From JBCCXZ01 sp965228005 (GTDB lineage Bacteria > Planctomycetota > Planctomycetia > Pirellulales > Lacipirellulaceae): 64,000 bases of DNA. The DNA is taken from contig CBDDGV010000003.1 in NCBI GenBank assembly GCA_965228005.1, positions 1,302,001 through 1,366,000 of the forward strand, read 5' to 3'. Below are positions 33,492 to 42,440 of this stretch, piece by piece. How positions within the stretch are numbered: position 1 is the stretch's first letter; each line of letters starts with the position of its first letter. The notes under the pieces are model-generated. The model was not told the DNA's origin. It saw only the letters and a list, made by a program, of their open reading frames with translations, and searched no databases. The position numbers and the translations under genes were made by a program.

Positions 33492-33563
33492 GGGGTGGCA
33501 CTGGCGTCCCGCCAGTGCTGCGCAAAAAACCGGGACTGCACTGGCGAGACGCCAGTGCCACCC
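33492..33563. repeat. Double-hairpin inverted repeat (GCACTGGCG / CGCCAGTGC)
   Basis: Two arms, 33492-33518 and 33538-33563, are inverted copies of each other, and each arm is itself a 9-bp palindrome (GCACTGGCG, short loop, CGCCAGTGC). Sequence GGGGTGGCACTGGCG at the left end matches CGCCAGTGCCACCC at the right. The element can fold as two small hairpins or one long one. It lies between two convergent genes (stops at 33469 and 33602) and could act as a bidirectional terminator. Confidence 0.85.
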
Positions 33564-33601
33564 GAACAGCCCTGCTGGGGTGACTCAAGCGTTCCCCCAG
33601 G

Positions 33602-35989
33602 CTAAGGCACGGTGAGCTTCGCCCAGTAGGGCCGCTGGCGGTCGCCGCGCGTGCGGGCGTCTTCCAGAAGCACCGAGAGATCTGGTTGCAGGCCGCCGCG
33701 TCGGCTGGTGACCTTCTTGCGGTTGACGTCGACGCGGATCTCCTTGTCGAAGTCCACCAGCCCGGGACGCAGCCAGACAACGGTCTGTTCGGAGGGGGTC
33801 CGCACCCGCAGGCGGTTCGGGCTGAGGACCTTTGCCTCGATCTCGGCGGTCTTGATCGACCGCTTGTCCCAGTTGTCGGCCGGGTGACGCATCAGGCGCG
33901 GCGGGAGGTCGCGGCACTCGACCCACCAGAAGAAGTTGTCCCACGGCCGCAGCGTGCTGGTCTGGAACTCTTTGGGGGCGTCGCCGCGCTGCTTGCGGGC
34001 CATCCAGTCGAACAGCCGCGGCAGCTCGTCGTGGAACGGTTCCTGCCCGCGGCCGAGGAACTCGACGACGGTGCAGTCGTAGGGGTTGCTGAGCCGTTTG
34101 AGGTAGCTGTCGAACACCGCGGCGTTCTGGCTCATCTTGCGGCCGTCGAGCTCGCCGGCGACGAAGTACAGCGGCAGGTGCCGGGCGTTGTCCCAGTAGT
34201 GGGGGATGTACTTGCGGCCGAGCGCGACGAAGGGGATGACGCCCGCCCACAGGTCGGGGTGCGACTGGCCGACGTCCCACGCCAGTTCGCCGCCCGTGCC
34301 GTGGCCGGTGAGGTACACCCGGTCGGTGTCGATGCTGAACCGCCGGAAGGCGTCGCGGAGGCAGGTGAGCGCCGCGGCGTGCTCGCGGGCGGAGTATTCG
34401 TAGGCGAGCTGCTGCGGCTTCTGCCAGTCGACGGCGATCGTGATGTAGCCGTGCCGCATGGCCTTGCCGTTCCGGGGGCCGGGCTGGTCGTCGGCGAGTT
34501 TCGCCGGCCTGCCGGCCCAGAAGTTCAGCTCCTGCAGCGGCGTGTTGAACCCGCCGTTCATCGCGAAAACGAGCGGGTAGCGGCGGTGGGGGTCGTACTC
34601 CAGCGGGAGCTGCACCAGGTAGCGGAAGTTGCCGTCTTCAGTCAGCCCGGGAGCGGTCAGCTCGTAGCAGCCGGGGCCCCGCTCGGCGTTCTCGGGCACG
34701 TCGAGCGGCGGCAGCATATTGGCCAGCAACGCGGCGACGTTCGGCACGGTGGCGCCCTCCATGCTCACCATCGAGGCGAGCAGCTTGTCGCGCTCCAGCG
34801 GCTGAGGTTCGCGGAGGTACGCCCGCACCGTGTTGCGGACCTCGGCCAGCGAGACGGCGGACGCCAGGTTCTCTTCGGCCAGGTCGGGCCCCAGCAGCCA
34901 GCCTGTGATGGCCAGCGCGGCCCGCTGCTCGGGGGTGAGCGACTCGTCGCTGGCCAGTTGCGAGAACGCGATCAGCCGGCCCACGGTGTTGTGGTTCAGC
35001 CCGTCGAGCACTTCTTGCAGCACCGGCTCGGCGACCTTGCGGTGGTCGGGGTCCTCGATCTTCCCGGCGATGGTTTCGATCTGCCCGCGTACGCCCTCGA
35101 TGCGGGCGTCGTCCTGTTGGTAACGCTGCAGGATTTCACGGACCTTCTCAAGCGTCGGGCCGGAAACCTCGGCGGTGGGGAAGTTCTGCACCACAGCGCG
35201 GACCCAGGCGTGCTGGCCCGCTTCGCGGCGGAGGTCGACCTCTCGGAGGATGCGGTCGGCTCCCAGCCGGCGGAGCTGGGCGACCTGCTTGGTGAGATCT
35301 TCTTGTTCGGGGAACTCGGCGATGATCCGCTGCAGCTCGCGCCGGGCGTCGGAGTACCGTTCTGCCTGCAGGAAGAAGCGGACGATCTGCAGACGCGATT
35401 CGAGGTTGGTTTGGTCGACCGCCGTGCGGAGGATGCCGAGCAGCGTGTCGATGGGGATCGAGCTGGTGGCGATCCGGCTGTCCCACACAACTTGCCGCAT
35501 GGGGCCCTGAAGGCCCTCGACTCGGCAGTAGGTTGGCGTCAACAGCGTAATGCCCTGCACCACTGCCAGCGGGCCGTCGGCGAGCTGCATGTGGTAGGTG
35601 CGGCGGCCGTGGTTGTCGAACGGCGTGATGCCGAGACTCGGGCCCACGACCACCACTTCCTGTCCCGAGGCGGCCACCTGGTGTTGGAGGCGGATCCTCA
35701 CGAGTTTCTCGGGGACCTGGTCGACGACCTCGACGTAGGTGAGTTTGGGGATGAACGTGCGGCGTAGCTCGTCGTCGACCACCACGATGGGCGTCGAGCG
35801 GGGCGGGCCGTCCTGGGAACTCGTGGTGGGCACCGGCGGCTCGGCGATGCCGGAGAGGGCAAGCACCTTGCCCTCGAGCAGCCGCCCGTCGCGGAGACGG
35901 ATGGTCTGCCCGTGGGCGGAGGACGCCAGCAGGAGCAGCGACACGGCCGCAGCCAGGCAAGTCAGCGGTCGGGCAGCGGGGTGCGGCAT
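33602..35989 (-). CDS. Exported alpha/beta-hydrolase-fold protein lacking the nucleophile
   Basis: About 795 residues from the ATG at 35989 (in-frame ATG at 36037 possible), with signal peptide 'LAAAVSLLLLASSAHGQ'. The N-terminal 350 residues are mixed, with helical TPR-like segments; the C-terminal third is an alpha/beta hydrolase domain: 'PLVFAMNGGFNTP', 'DTDRVYLTGHGTGGELAWD', 'LYFVAGELDG' and 'FLGRGQEPFHDE' with a possible His. The nucleophile elbow reads G-H-G-T-G-G where GHSxGG is expected, so the serine is glycine. It may be a non-catalytic or altered enzyme. No substrate can be proposed. Confidence 0.78.
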   Translation of the reverse strand: MPHPAARPLTCLAAAVSLLLLASSAHGQTIRLRDGRLLEGKVLALSGIAEPPVPTTSSQDGPPRSTPIVVVDDELRRTFIPKLTYVEVVDQVPEKLVRIRLQHQVAASGQEVVVVGPSLGITPFDNHGRRTYHMQLADGPLAVVQGITLLTPTYCRVEGLQGPMRQVVWDSRIATSSIPIDTLLGILRTAVDQTNLESRLQIVRFFLQAERYSDARRELQRIIAEFPEQEDLTKQVAQLRRLGADRILREVDLRREAGQHAWVRAVVQNFPTAEVSGPTLEKVREILQRYQQDDARIEGVRGQIETIAGKIEDPDHRKVAEPVLQEVLDGLNHNTVGRLIAFSQLASDESLTPEQRAALAITGWLLGPDLAEENLASAVSLAEVRNTVRAYLREPQPLERDKLLASMVSMEGATVPNVAALLANMLPPLDVPENAERGPGCYELTAPGLTEDGNFRYLVQLPLEYDPHRRYPLVFAMNGGFNTPLQELNFWAGRPAKLADDQPGPRNGKAMRHGYITIAVDWQKPQQLAYEYSAREHAAALTCLRDAFRRFSIDTDRVYLTGHGTGGELAWDVGQSHPDLWAGVIPFVALGRKYIPHYWDNARHLPLYFVAGELDGRKMSQNAAVFDSYLKRLSNPYDCTVVEFLGRGQEPFHDELPRLFDWMARKQRGDAPKEFQTSTLRPWDNFFWWVECRDLPPRLMRHPADNWDKRSIKTAEIEAKVLSPNRLRVRTPSEQTVVWLRPGLVDFDKEIRVDVNRKKVTSRRGGLQPDLSVLLEDARTRGDRQRPYWAKLTVP

Positions 35990-36264
35990 CTGCGGGAGTC
36001 GGTCTGCGGTCGAACTGGCGGAGAGCGTGCTCTCCATTCTTTTGCGGCCGCCGCGGGCGTCAAACCGCGGCGCTGCAGAAGCCTACCCCCGGCCCGCGGC
36101 GAGCCCCGGGTGCGCCGCTTGACACCACGTGCGCAGAGCCCGGACAATGCGGCCCCAGACGACAGGCGTAGCGGTTACGCGGGTCGCAACATCACGCTCC
36201 GGGCCGCAGGGCGGACGGGCAGCAAGCAGACAGGGTCCCCGGCCGCGCCGGGGCGCACACCGGG

Positions 36265-36516
36265 ATGACCAGCCGCAACGCCGTCCGTATTCTGCTCTTG
36301 GCCGTCGTGGGGCTGCCGATCCTGCAGGCCGTGCTGTTCTGGGTCTCCGGGCTGCTGACCGCGATGGGCGACGAGTCGGCCGCCGGCGTGCTGCGGCACA
36401 TCGGCACGGCGACCGCGGTGCTGTGGCTGACCAGCATCATCGGTTTGGTTGTGGCGGTGGCAGTTCGCGTTGTGCAAAGCGATTCGTCGCCAGGACCGCC
36501 GCAGGGGCCGCAGTAG
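36265..36516 (+). CDS. Small two-helix membrane protein
   Basis: 83 residues with hydrophobic segments 'ILLLAVVGLPILQAVLFWV' and 'ATAVLWLTSIIGLVVAVAV' and a short Pro/Gly-rich tail. ATG at 36265. Located 31 bp upstream of the HD phosphohydrolase gene on the same strand, so probably cotranscribed. No family recognised; the hydrophobic pattern and clean boundaries support a real gene. Confidence 0.62.
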   Translation: MTSRNAVRILLLAVVGLPILQAVLFWVSGLLTAMGDESAAGVLRHIGTATAVLWLTSIIGLVVAVAVRVVQSDSSPGPPQGPQ

Positions 36517-36547
36517 CGCTCGAAGACCGGGCTGAACGGAACCACGC

Positions 36548-37972
36548 ATGCCAGGGATCGGTATGAAGTCGCTGCAACGCGAGAGCCTCTGCCACGACCC
36601 GATCCACGGCTACATCCCGTTCGTGTCGATCGTGCCCGAGGGCGAGACCGCCGAGCGGACGCTGCTTGACCACCCGTGGCTGCAGCGGATGCGGCAGATC
36701 CACCAGCTGCAGACCGCTTGGTGGGTGTACCCGTCGGCGGAGCACACGCGTTTCCAGCACGTGGTGGGCGCCATGCACATGGCCAGCCGCGCGGTCGACA
36801 CGCTCTACGGCAGCCTCCACGAGTCGGTCGGCGGCGACGCGCCCAGCCGCTACCACGTCGAGTGCCTCTGCCGCGTGGCGGCGCTGCTGCACGACGTGGG
36901 GCACGGGCCGTTCGGGCATTTCTTCGACAGCCACTTCCTGAAGCCGCTCTACGGGCTGACGCACGAGACGCTCGGGGCGCACATTATCCAAGAAGAGTTG
37001 GGCGACCTGATCCGCGGTGTTCGCGAATGCCCCGCCGGGCGGATGGACGACGGCGAGTCGCTCGACCCGGCGCACGTGGCGATGCTTATCCAACGCCCCC
37101 GCCAAGACGACCGCGACCAGTGGCCCCGTTGGCTGGTGCTGCTGCGGAGCCTGTTCTGCGGCCTGTACACCGTGGACAACATGGACTTCGTCCTCCGCGA
37201 CGCGTACATGAGCGGCTACTCGGTCCGCGCGTACGATCTGGAGCGCATCCTGCGGTACAGCTTCTTCAGCGAGCACGGCCTGACGATCCACCAGAAGGGC
37301 GTCGGCGCCCTGGTGAAGTTCATGCAGACCAAGAGCGAGCTGTTCCGCGCGGTCTATTTCCACCGCACTGTGCGGGCGATCGACAAGACGCTCGCCGAGC
37401 TGTTCCGCGACGGCCGCGACCTGCTGCTGCCGGGCAACCCGCTGGAGCACCTCGACGAGTACCGGCGGCTCACCGAGTGGTCGCTGCTGGTCGACGCCTC
37501 GCGGTGGGCGGCGAGCGACGACCCCCGGGTGGCGGCGCTCGGCGGGCGGTGGGACCGCATCCTGCGGCGAGAGGTTGACTGGATCGCGGTCGAGGACCGC
37601 AGCCGGCCGATCAAGGAGGGCGAGGCCGAGCAGGCGAGCATCTTCAGCGACGAGGAAATCCTGGACAAGAAGATCCGCGAGATGCTGCCGCCGGAGATGT
37701 CGGGTCTGGAAATGCAGATCGATCTACCAAGGCACATCTACCGGCCCGACGCTCTGGCCGCCTCGGCGGGGCAGAACTTCCAGTACAATCCAAGTACCGA
37801 CCGGGTGTACCCGCTGACGGACGACAAGCTGTTCGCCCAGCTCCCGGTTGCCCAGCGGGCGTGCCGCGTCTACCTCCGGAAGGATCACACGCCGGAGCAG
37901 GCCCAGGCGATTGGCACCGCGCTGGACAAACTGATCGGCACCCGCAGCGAGGATGACCTCACGAACATGTGA
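36548..37972 (+). CDS. HD-domain phosphohydrolase (dGTPase/SAMHD1-like)
   Basis: 474-residue cytosolic metal-dependent phosphohydrolase related to COG1078 and SAMHD1-type dNTP triphosphohydrolases. The start 'DPIHGYIPF' is typical of the group. Metal ligands are His71 ('HTRFQHVVG'), His115-Asp116 ('LLHDVGHGPFGH') and Asp210 ('TVDNMDFVLRDAY'). The C-terminal 200 residues are more divergent. ATG at 36548, with an alternative Met at codon 6. Likely substrates are dNTPs or other phosphoesters; a role in nucleotide pool control or phage resistance is known for relatives but not shown here. Confidence 0.87.
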   Translation: MPGIGMKSLQRESLCHDPIHGYIPFVSIVPEGETAERTLLDHPWLQRMRQIHQLQTAWWVYPSAEHTRFQHVVGAMHMASRAVDTLYGSLHESVGGDAPSRYHVECLCRVAALLHDVGHGPFGHFFDSHFLKPLYGLTHETLGAHIIQEELGDLIRGVRECPAGRMDDGESLDPAHVAMLIQRPRQDDRDQWPRWLVLLRSLFCGLYTVDNMDFVLRDAYMSGYSVRAYDLERILRYSFFSEHGLTIHQKGVGALVKFMQTKSELFRAVYFHRTVRAIDKTLAELFRDGRDLLLPGNPLEHLDEYRRLTEWSLLVDASRWAASDDPRVAALGGRWDRILRREVDWIAVEDRSRPIKEGEAEQASIFSDEEILDKKIREMLPPEMSGLEMQIDLPRHIYRPDALAASAGQNFQYNPSTDRVYPLTDDKLFAQLPVAQRACRVYLRKDHTPEQAQAIGTALDKLIGTRSEDDLTNM

Positions 37973-38002
37973 GCTTGGCTTGGTTAGTCGATTAACGAGA
38001 AG

Positions 38003-38196
38003 GAGATGGGGGGATGTTGGGGATGACGGGGGGATGAAGAAAAGCAAGAGAAACGAAAGAGAGGGCTGGAAGCATGGCAGTTCTGGCCGGTTACTGGATT
38101 ACTCCTTCCTTTCGCCTTCAGTTTCTATAGAGCCGTTTGACGAGGTCCCAACAAGAGTCCATCCCCACCATCCCCGGCTTCATCCCCCCATCCCCT
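38003..38196. repeat. Inverted phrase repeat (GGGGGGATG / CATCCCCCC)
   Basis: Left arm 38003-38039 carries GATGGGGGGATG, TTGGGGATGAC and GGGGGGATGAAG; right arm 38160-38196 carries CATCCCCACCATCCCC and CTTCATCCCCCCATCCCC. The arms are separated by about 120 bp of less GC-rich sequence. G-runs are frequent enough on the left arm that a quadruplex could form on that strand. The element fills the gap between the HD gene and purB. No open frame or transposase is seen. Confidence 0.8.
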
Positions 38197-38222
38197 AAAC
38201 CAAAAGAAACGGACAATCCAAG

Positions 38223-39650
38223 TTGCCCCACGATCGCTACGAGAACCCGCTGATCTCCCGCTACGCCTCCGAGGCAATGGCCGCGTTGTGGGGCGCGCAG
38301 AAGAAACACAGCACGTGGCGGCGTCTGTGGGTGGCGCTGGCCGAAGCCGAGGCCGAGCTGGGCCTGCCGGTCACCGCGGCTCAGATCGACGAGCTGCGGG
38401 CGCACGTCGACGACATCGACTTCGCCGCCGCCGCGGCGCACGAGAAGCGGTTGCGGCATGATGTGATGGCCCACGTGCACGCATACGGAGACCAGTGCCC
38501 GGGGGCGAAGGGTATCATCCACCTCGGCGCCACGAGCTGCTTCGTCACCGACAACGCCGACCTGATCCTGCTGCGGGAGGCTCTTCAACTGGTCGCCTCG
38601 CGCACCGCGGCGGTGATCAATGCGTTGGGCCGGTTTGCCGTCGAGCACCGCGACCTGCCGACGCTCGGCTTTACCCACCTGCAGCCCGCTCAGCCGACCA
38701 CCGTCGGTCGTCGGGCCTGCTTGTGGGCGTACGACCTGGCACTGGACCTGGCCGAGGTCGAGCACCGGCTCGAGACGCTGCTCGCCCGCAGCACGAAGGG
38801 TACCACGGGCACGCAGGCAAGTTTCCTCCGGCTCTTCGACGGCGACCACGCCAAGGTCCGTGAGCTAGAGAAGCGTGTCGCGGAGAAGATGGGCTTCGCC
38901 GGCACGTTCGCGGTCACGGGGCAGACCTACCCGCGGAAGCTCGACTGCCAGGTGGTCGACGTGCTCGCCGGCGTCGCGGGCTCCTGCCACAAGGCGGCTA
39001 CCGACCTGCGGCTCCTGGCCAACAAGAAGGAACTCGAAGAGCCATTCGAGAAAGATCAAATCGGCTCGTCGGCGATGGCCTACAAGCGGAACCCCATGCG
39101 GAGCGAACGCATCTGCGGCCTGGCCCGCTTCGTGATGAGCCTGCAGGCCAGCACCCAGCAGACGCTCGCCACGCAGTGGATGGAGCGGACGCTCGACGAC
39201 AGCTCGAACCGCCGGCTTGTGCTCCCGCAGGCATTCCTGGCGGTCGACGCGGTGCTGCTCATCTACCGCAACGTCGCCGAGGGGCTGGTGGTCTACCCGG
39301 AGGTGATCGCCAAGAACCTGGCTGAGGAGCTGCCGTTCATGGCGACCGAGAACATTCTCATGGCGGCTGCCGCCGCGGGGGGAGACCGGCAGGACCTGCA
39401 CGAACGCATCCGCCAGCACAGCCAGGACGCCGCCGCGGAGGTGAAGCAGCACGGCCGGCCGAACGACCTGCTCACGCGGTTGGAAGCAGACGAGGCGTTC
39501 GCGGGCGTGGATCTCCGCGGGGCGGTCGACCCGAGCAAGCTCACCGGCCGCAGCCCGGAGCAGGTCGACGAGTTCATCGCCGACGTGGTCGAGCCGATCC
39601 GCGAAAAGTACGGCGACTCGCTGGCAGCGTCGGAAGAGCTGCGCGTCTGA
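38223..39650 (+). CDS. purB: Adenylosuccinate lyase
   Basis: 475-residue member of the fumarase/aspartase superfamily catalysing two steps of purine synthesis. The signature 'GSSAMAYKRNPMRSE' is complete, and 'GATSCFVTDNADLI' and 'TLGFTHLQPAQPTTVG' carry the catalytic histidine region. Length and C-terminal domain fit the eukaryote-like PurB branch. The start is TTG 38223, since no in-frame ATG lies close and the N-terminus 'PHDRYENPLISRYAS' is conserved in that branch. It converges on the Fur-family gene, with 15 bp between stops. Confidence 0.93.
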   Translation: MPHDRYENPLISRYASEAMAALWGAQKKHSTWRRLWVALAEAEAELGLPVTAAQIDELRAHVDDIDFAAAAAHEKRLRHDVMAHVHAYGDQCPGAKGIIHLGATSCFVTDNADLILLREALQLVASRTAAVINALGRFAVEHRDLPTLGFTHLQPAQPTTVGRRACLWAYDLALDLAEVEHRLETLLARSTKGTTGTQASFLRLFDGDHAKVRELEKRVAEKMGFAGTFAVTGQTYPRKLDCQVVDVLAGVAGSCHKAATDLRLLANKKELEEPFEKDQIGSSAMAYKRNPMRSERICGLARFVMSLQASTQQTLATQWMERTLDDSSNRRLVLPQAFLAVDAVLLIYRNVAEGLVVYPEVIAKNLAEELPFMATENILMAAAAAGGDRQDLHERIRQHSQDAAAEVKQHGRPNDLLTRLEADEAFAGVDLRGAVDPSKLTGRSPEQVDEFIADVVEPIREKYGDSLAASEELRV

Positions 39651-39665
39651 GCCTCTCGCCGAGCG

Positions 39666-40169
39666 CTAGATCAAGTCGAGCGGGCTCTGCCGGCGGTGAC
39701 GCTTGGTGCCGCAGTCTTCGCAGACGCCGGTCACGATGAGCCGGTGGCCGGTGACTCGGAAGCGGTGCTCGCGGCCTACCGCCTCGCGGATCTCACGCAG
39801 CTCGGAGCTCTGGAACTCGATCAGCCGGTCGCAGATCGTGCAGTGCAGGTGGTCGTGCTGGGGGTAGCCATAGTCGTGCTCGTAGACGCTGCGGCCGCCG
39901 AGGGACATCCGTCGCAGCAGGCCGGCCTCGACCAGCTCGTTGAGCGTCCGGTAGACCGTGGGGCGGCTCACGCGGATGCCGGCCAGCTCCTGGCTGGCGG
40001 TGAGGATCAGCTCTTCGGCGTCGAAGTGGTCGTGCCGCTTGAAGACGTGCTCAACCAGTGCCTTCCGCTGCTCGGTGACCCGTTTGCCCCGGCTTTGGAG
40101 GTACTCGCTGAACCGCTCCTGCGGGCTGCTAGAGACTTTGACCTCTTCGAGGGCGAATCCGCTATCCAT
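39666..40169 (-). CDS. Fur-family metal-responsive repressor
   Basis: 167 residues. Winged-helix N-terminal domain ('RVTEQRKALVEHVFKRHDHFDAEEL', recognition helix in 'RVSRPTVYRTLNELVEAGLL') and the C-terminal dimerisation domain with 'QHDHLHCTICDRLIEF' and a second 'CEDCG' pair for structural zinc. Fur, Zur and PerR cannot be separated by eye; 'HDHLHC' fits Fur or Zur. It has an N-terminal extension of about 15 residues. A candidate inverted-repeat operator lies 44 bp upstream, suggesting self-regulation. Confidence 0.9.
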   Translation of the reverse strand: MDSGFALEEVKVSSSPQERFSEYLQSRGKRVTEQRKALVEHVFKRHDHFDAEELILTASQELAGIRVSRPTVYRTLNELVEAGLLRRMSLGGRSVYEHDYGYPQHDHLHCTICDRLIEFQSSELREIREAVGREHRFRVTGHRLIVTGVCEDCGTKRHRRQSPLDLI

Positions 40170-40212
40170 GGAGAATACTCGCGACCGGTAGCTGCTTGCG
40201 GGCCGCGGGTAA

Positions 40213-40245
40213 TCTCAACAACCGCCCCGTGGGGTCTAGTTGAGA
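40213..40245. promoter_or_regulatory. Candidate operator upstream of the Fur-family gene
   Basis: A 7-bp inverted pair, TCTCAAC (40213-40219) and GTTGAGA (40239-40245), lies 44-76 bp before the Fur-family start. The spacing (19 bp between half-sites) is longer than in the classic Fur box, so this is only a candidate for autoregulation. The rest of 40170-40410 shows nothing recognised. Confidence 0.3.
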
Positions 40246-40410
40246 CTACGCGTTTTGCTGCAAACGGCGTGAATCAAAGGCGTAGTCATGGCTTACAGGC
40301 AGCCATTGTTCGCTGTTGATTCTATTCGCGGCGTGATAGCGTCTCAAGAGCATCGGCAGAAGAGAGTCGCGGTTCGCGCAGGGGCGCCGGGCGTAGTCGG
40401 CTCGGCCGGC

Positions 40411-40686
40411 CTAGCCTAACTGGTCGAGGATCCGGTCCAGGGCGGCGTCCAGCTTCTCGGGCGTCTCATAGGTGCCCGCCGCGATTTCGTTGCGGACGCG
40501 GGCCACCAGGTCGGCGCGGACCTCACCGGTCTCGCCGGCGGCAGCGGCTTCGCCGGCCGCGGAAATGTCGAGCTGGTCCTGCGGCGTTGCCGAGGGGCGG
40601 CTCGCTTGCGGGCTCGCGGGGCGCGGGGCCTGCGGGCCGCGGGGGCTGTGGGCGCCGTGGACGCTCGAGGGGCCGTAGATGTTCAT
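40411..40686 (-). CDS. flgM: FlgM-like anti-sigma-28 factor
   Basis: 91 residues starting at ATG 40686 with GGAG six bases upstream; a longer frame lacks support. The N-terminal half is low complexity (Pro, Ala, Ser, Gln), as in natively unfolded FlgM. The C-terminal sigma-28-binding region is clear: 'LVARVRNEIAAGTYETP' followed by 'EKLDAALDRILDQL'. FlgM holds FliA inactive until the flagellar hook is finished and is then secreted. No flagellar gene is adjacent, so it is an orphan; it implies a swarmer or motile stage. Confidence 0.85.
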   Translation of the reverse strand: MNIYGPSSVHGAHSPRGPQAPRPASPQASRPSATPQDQLDISAAGEAAAAGETGEVRADLVARVRNEIAAGTYETPEKLDAALDRILDQLG

Positions 40687-41184
40687 ACCGTTCTCCGATC
40701 TTTTCCGCTTACGCTGACGATCACGCGGCCTGCAAGGGCTGCTCCGACGGTGCGTCGGGCCGCGGCGTTGGTGCCTGTTCATGCAAGGTACCATCGACCC
40801 GATGTCCCGTGCACATGCAGCGAACGCCTCGGCAAGTGGGTCGTTGCAAACAGCCTCGTTTTGTCAGGTGTGTTGGTCCTGCGAGTCGACCGCGATGCCC
40901 GGCGGCGGTGTTGCGTTTGGGCAACGGCCAAGCCGCGCAAGGCCCACAACCACCGACAGATACGGCACGACCCGGCCGGCGGTTCGGCGAACCCCCGCCG
41001 CGTTCGTGGCGCTGCCGGGGAGGGTAGCCGCCGAGCGAAACGGGAGTCAAGACAGACTGGCGGAGGCCGGCCGCTCCCCCCGGCCCCTTCAGGCGGAACT
41101 CGCCGCCAGAGGCGGGGTTCTCTATTCTTAGGGTAAGAGTGGGCCGAATGACCGGCCGGCAACGTCTGCTACGGGGAGCAAACC
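40687..41184. other. 498-bp divergent intergenic region
   Basis: Separates flgM (minus) from the EF-hand gene (plus). GC-rich with short arginine-rich frames that look like noise. An imperfect GGCCGGCCGC / CCCCCCGGCCCC palindrome lies near 41066-41090. No sigma-28 or sigma-54 promoter motif could be recognised. Confidence 0.45.
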
Positions 41185-42297
41185 ATGTTGCGATCGATCA
41201 CGGCGGCAGGGGCAATGCTAGCAATACTCTCCCTCCCAGCCTCCTGCCCGGCAGAACCCGCGGATAGTGCACCCGAAACGCAGGAAGGCGGGTTGTTCGA
41301 GCGGCTCGACGCCGACGGCGACGGGTTCCTCCGCGAAGCGGAGCAGGCTCCCGGCGGCGAAGATTCCCTGGAAGCGAAGCTTCTCGAACGGCTAATGCGG
41401 ACCGGCGACGCCGACGGCGACGGGGCTTTGTCGAGCCAGGAGTTCGAATCGGCCCTCCAGCCCAACCGCACAGAGCGTCCGCTCACCAAGAAGCGGGGCG
41501 GGCGGCTGTCGGGCGCCGATGCGCTGGCGCTGATGGTCATCCGGATGGACGCCAACGCAGACGGGTCGATCGAGAAGTCAGAAGTCCCCGACATGTACCG
41601 CCGACCCTTCCTGCGGATGCTGGAGGCCGCCGACCTCGACCGCGACGGCGTGCTGACCCAACGTGAGCGGACCCAGCGTGCGCCGGCCATGGCGAGGCTG
41701 GCCGAACGGGTGTCGTTCTTCCTGGGGGTCGACGTCGAGGTGCAGCTTGCCAGCCTCAGCGACGAAGAGAAGCGGCGGTTCCAGAAAGCCCAGAAGCCCC
41801 CCCGCCCGGGCCAGAACATGGCCGACGCCGAGCGGGCCAAGCAGTACTTCAATCGGCTCGACGGCAACGCCGACGGCGTGATCGAGGCCGACGAGGTGCC
41901 CCAGCAGCTCGTGGCCCGGTTCGATCAGATGCTCACCCGGGCCGACCGCAACGGCGACGGAAAGCTGGCCCGCGGCGAGATGCTGAGGTTTACGAATCTG
42001 CTCGCGGAGCTGGAGCGGGCCCGGCCTTCAGACGAGGCGGTCGAGCGCGCCCTCGAGGGGCTGCTGAAACGCGATGCGGACGGCGATGGCCGGCTCTCCC
42101 CCGAGGAGATGCCCAACCTGAGCGAGCGGCGGTTCGAGCGGGCGGACGCCGACGGCGACGGGTTCCTCGACCAGACCGAGCTGGAGCGGGTTGCCGCGTT
42201 TGTGGCCAGCCGGCTCCGCGGCGCCCGGGAAGCCATGCGGCTTTCTGGGCAAGAAATGGGCGCCGACCCAGGCGACGACCCGACAAAGGGCCGTTAA
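41185..42297 (+). CDS. Exported protein with eight EF-hand loops
   Basis: 370 residues with a signal peptide ending around residue 23 and eight DxDxDG-type calcium loops beginning at Asp42, 75, 122, 150, 226, 254, 297 and 321 (for example 'DADGDGFL', 'DANADGSI', 'DRNGDGKL'). The loops fall in pairs with spacers of about 25-75 residues, as in calmodulin-like proteins. Several have Asn or Leu at a ligand position, so affinity may vary. Predicted periplasmic or cell-surface calcium-binding protein. Planctomycetes have many such proteins; roles are mostly unknown. ATG 41185 has GGGGAG upstream. Confidence 0.87.
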   Translation: MLRSITAAGAMLAILSLPASCPAEPADSAPETQEGGLFERLDADGDGFLREAEQAPGGEDSLEAKLLERLMRTGDADGDGALSSQEFESALQPNRTERPLTKKRGGRLSGADALALMVIRMDANADGSIEKSEVPDMYRRPFLRMLEAADLDRDGVLTQRERTQRAPAMARLAERVSFFLGVDVEVQLASLSDEEKRRFQKAQKPPRPGQNMADAERAKQYFNRLDGNADGVIEADEVPQQLVARFDQMLTRADRNGDGKLARGEMLRFTNLLAELERARPSDEAVERALEGLLKRDADGDGRLSPEEMPNLSERRFERADADGDGFLDQTELERVAAFVASRLRGAREAMRLSGQEMGADPGDDPTKGR

Positions 42298-42440
42298 ACG
42301 GCTTGAGCAGTCTGATCTCTGCGGCGCAGTGGCTTTCCTGCCCGGTTCTGCTGTGAACCGAGAACCTTTTTTGCGTGTCTCCCGTATGGAGGGGCAAAGA
42401 CGGGTGTAACGTCTGCCGGTCCAACGCAGAGGAGGGGGTC

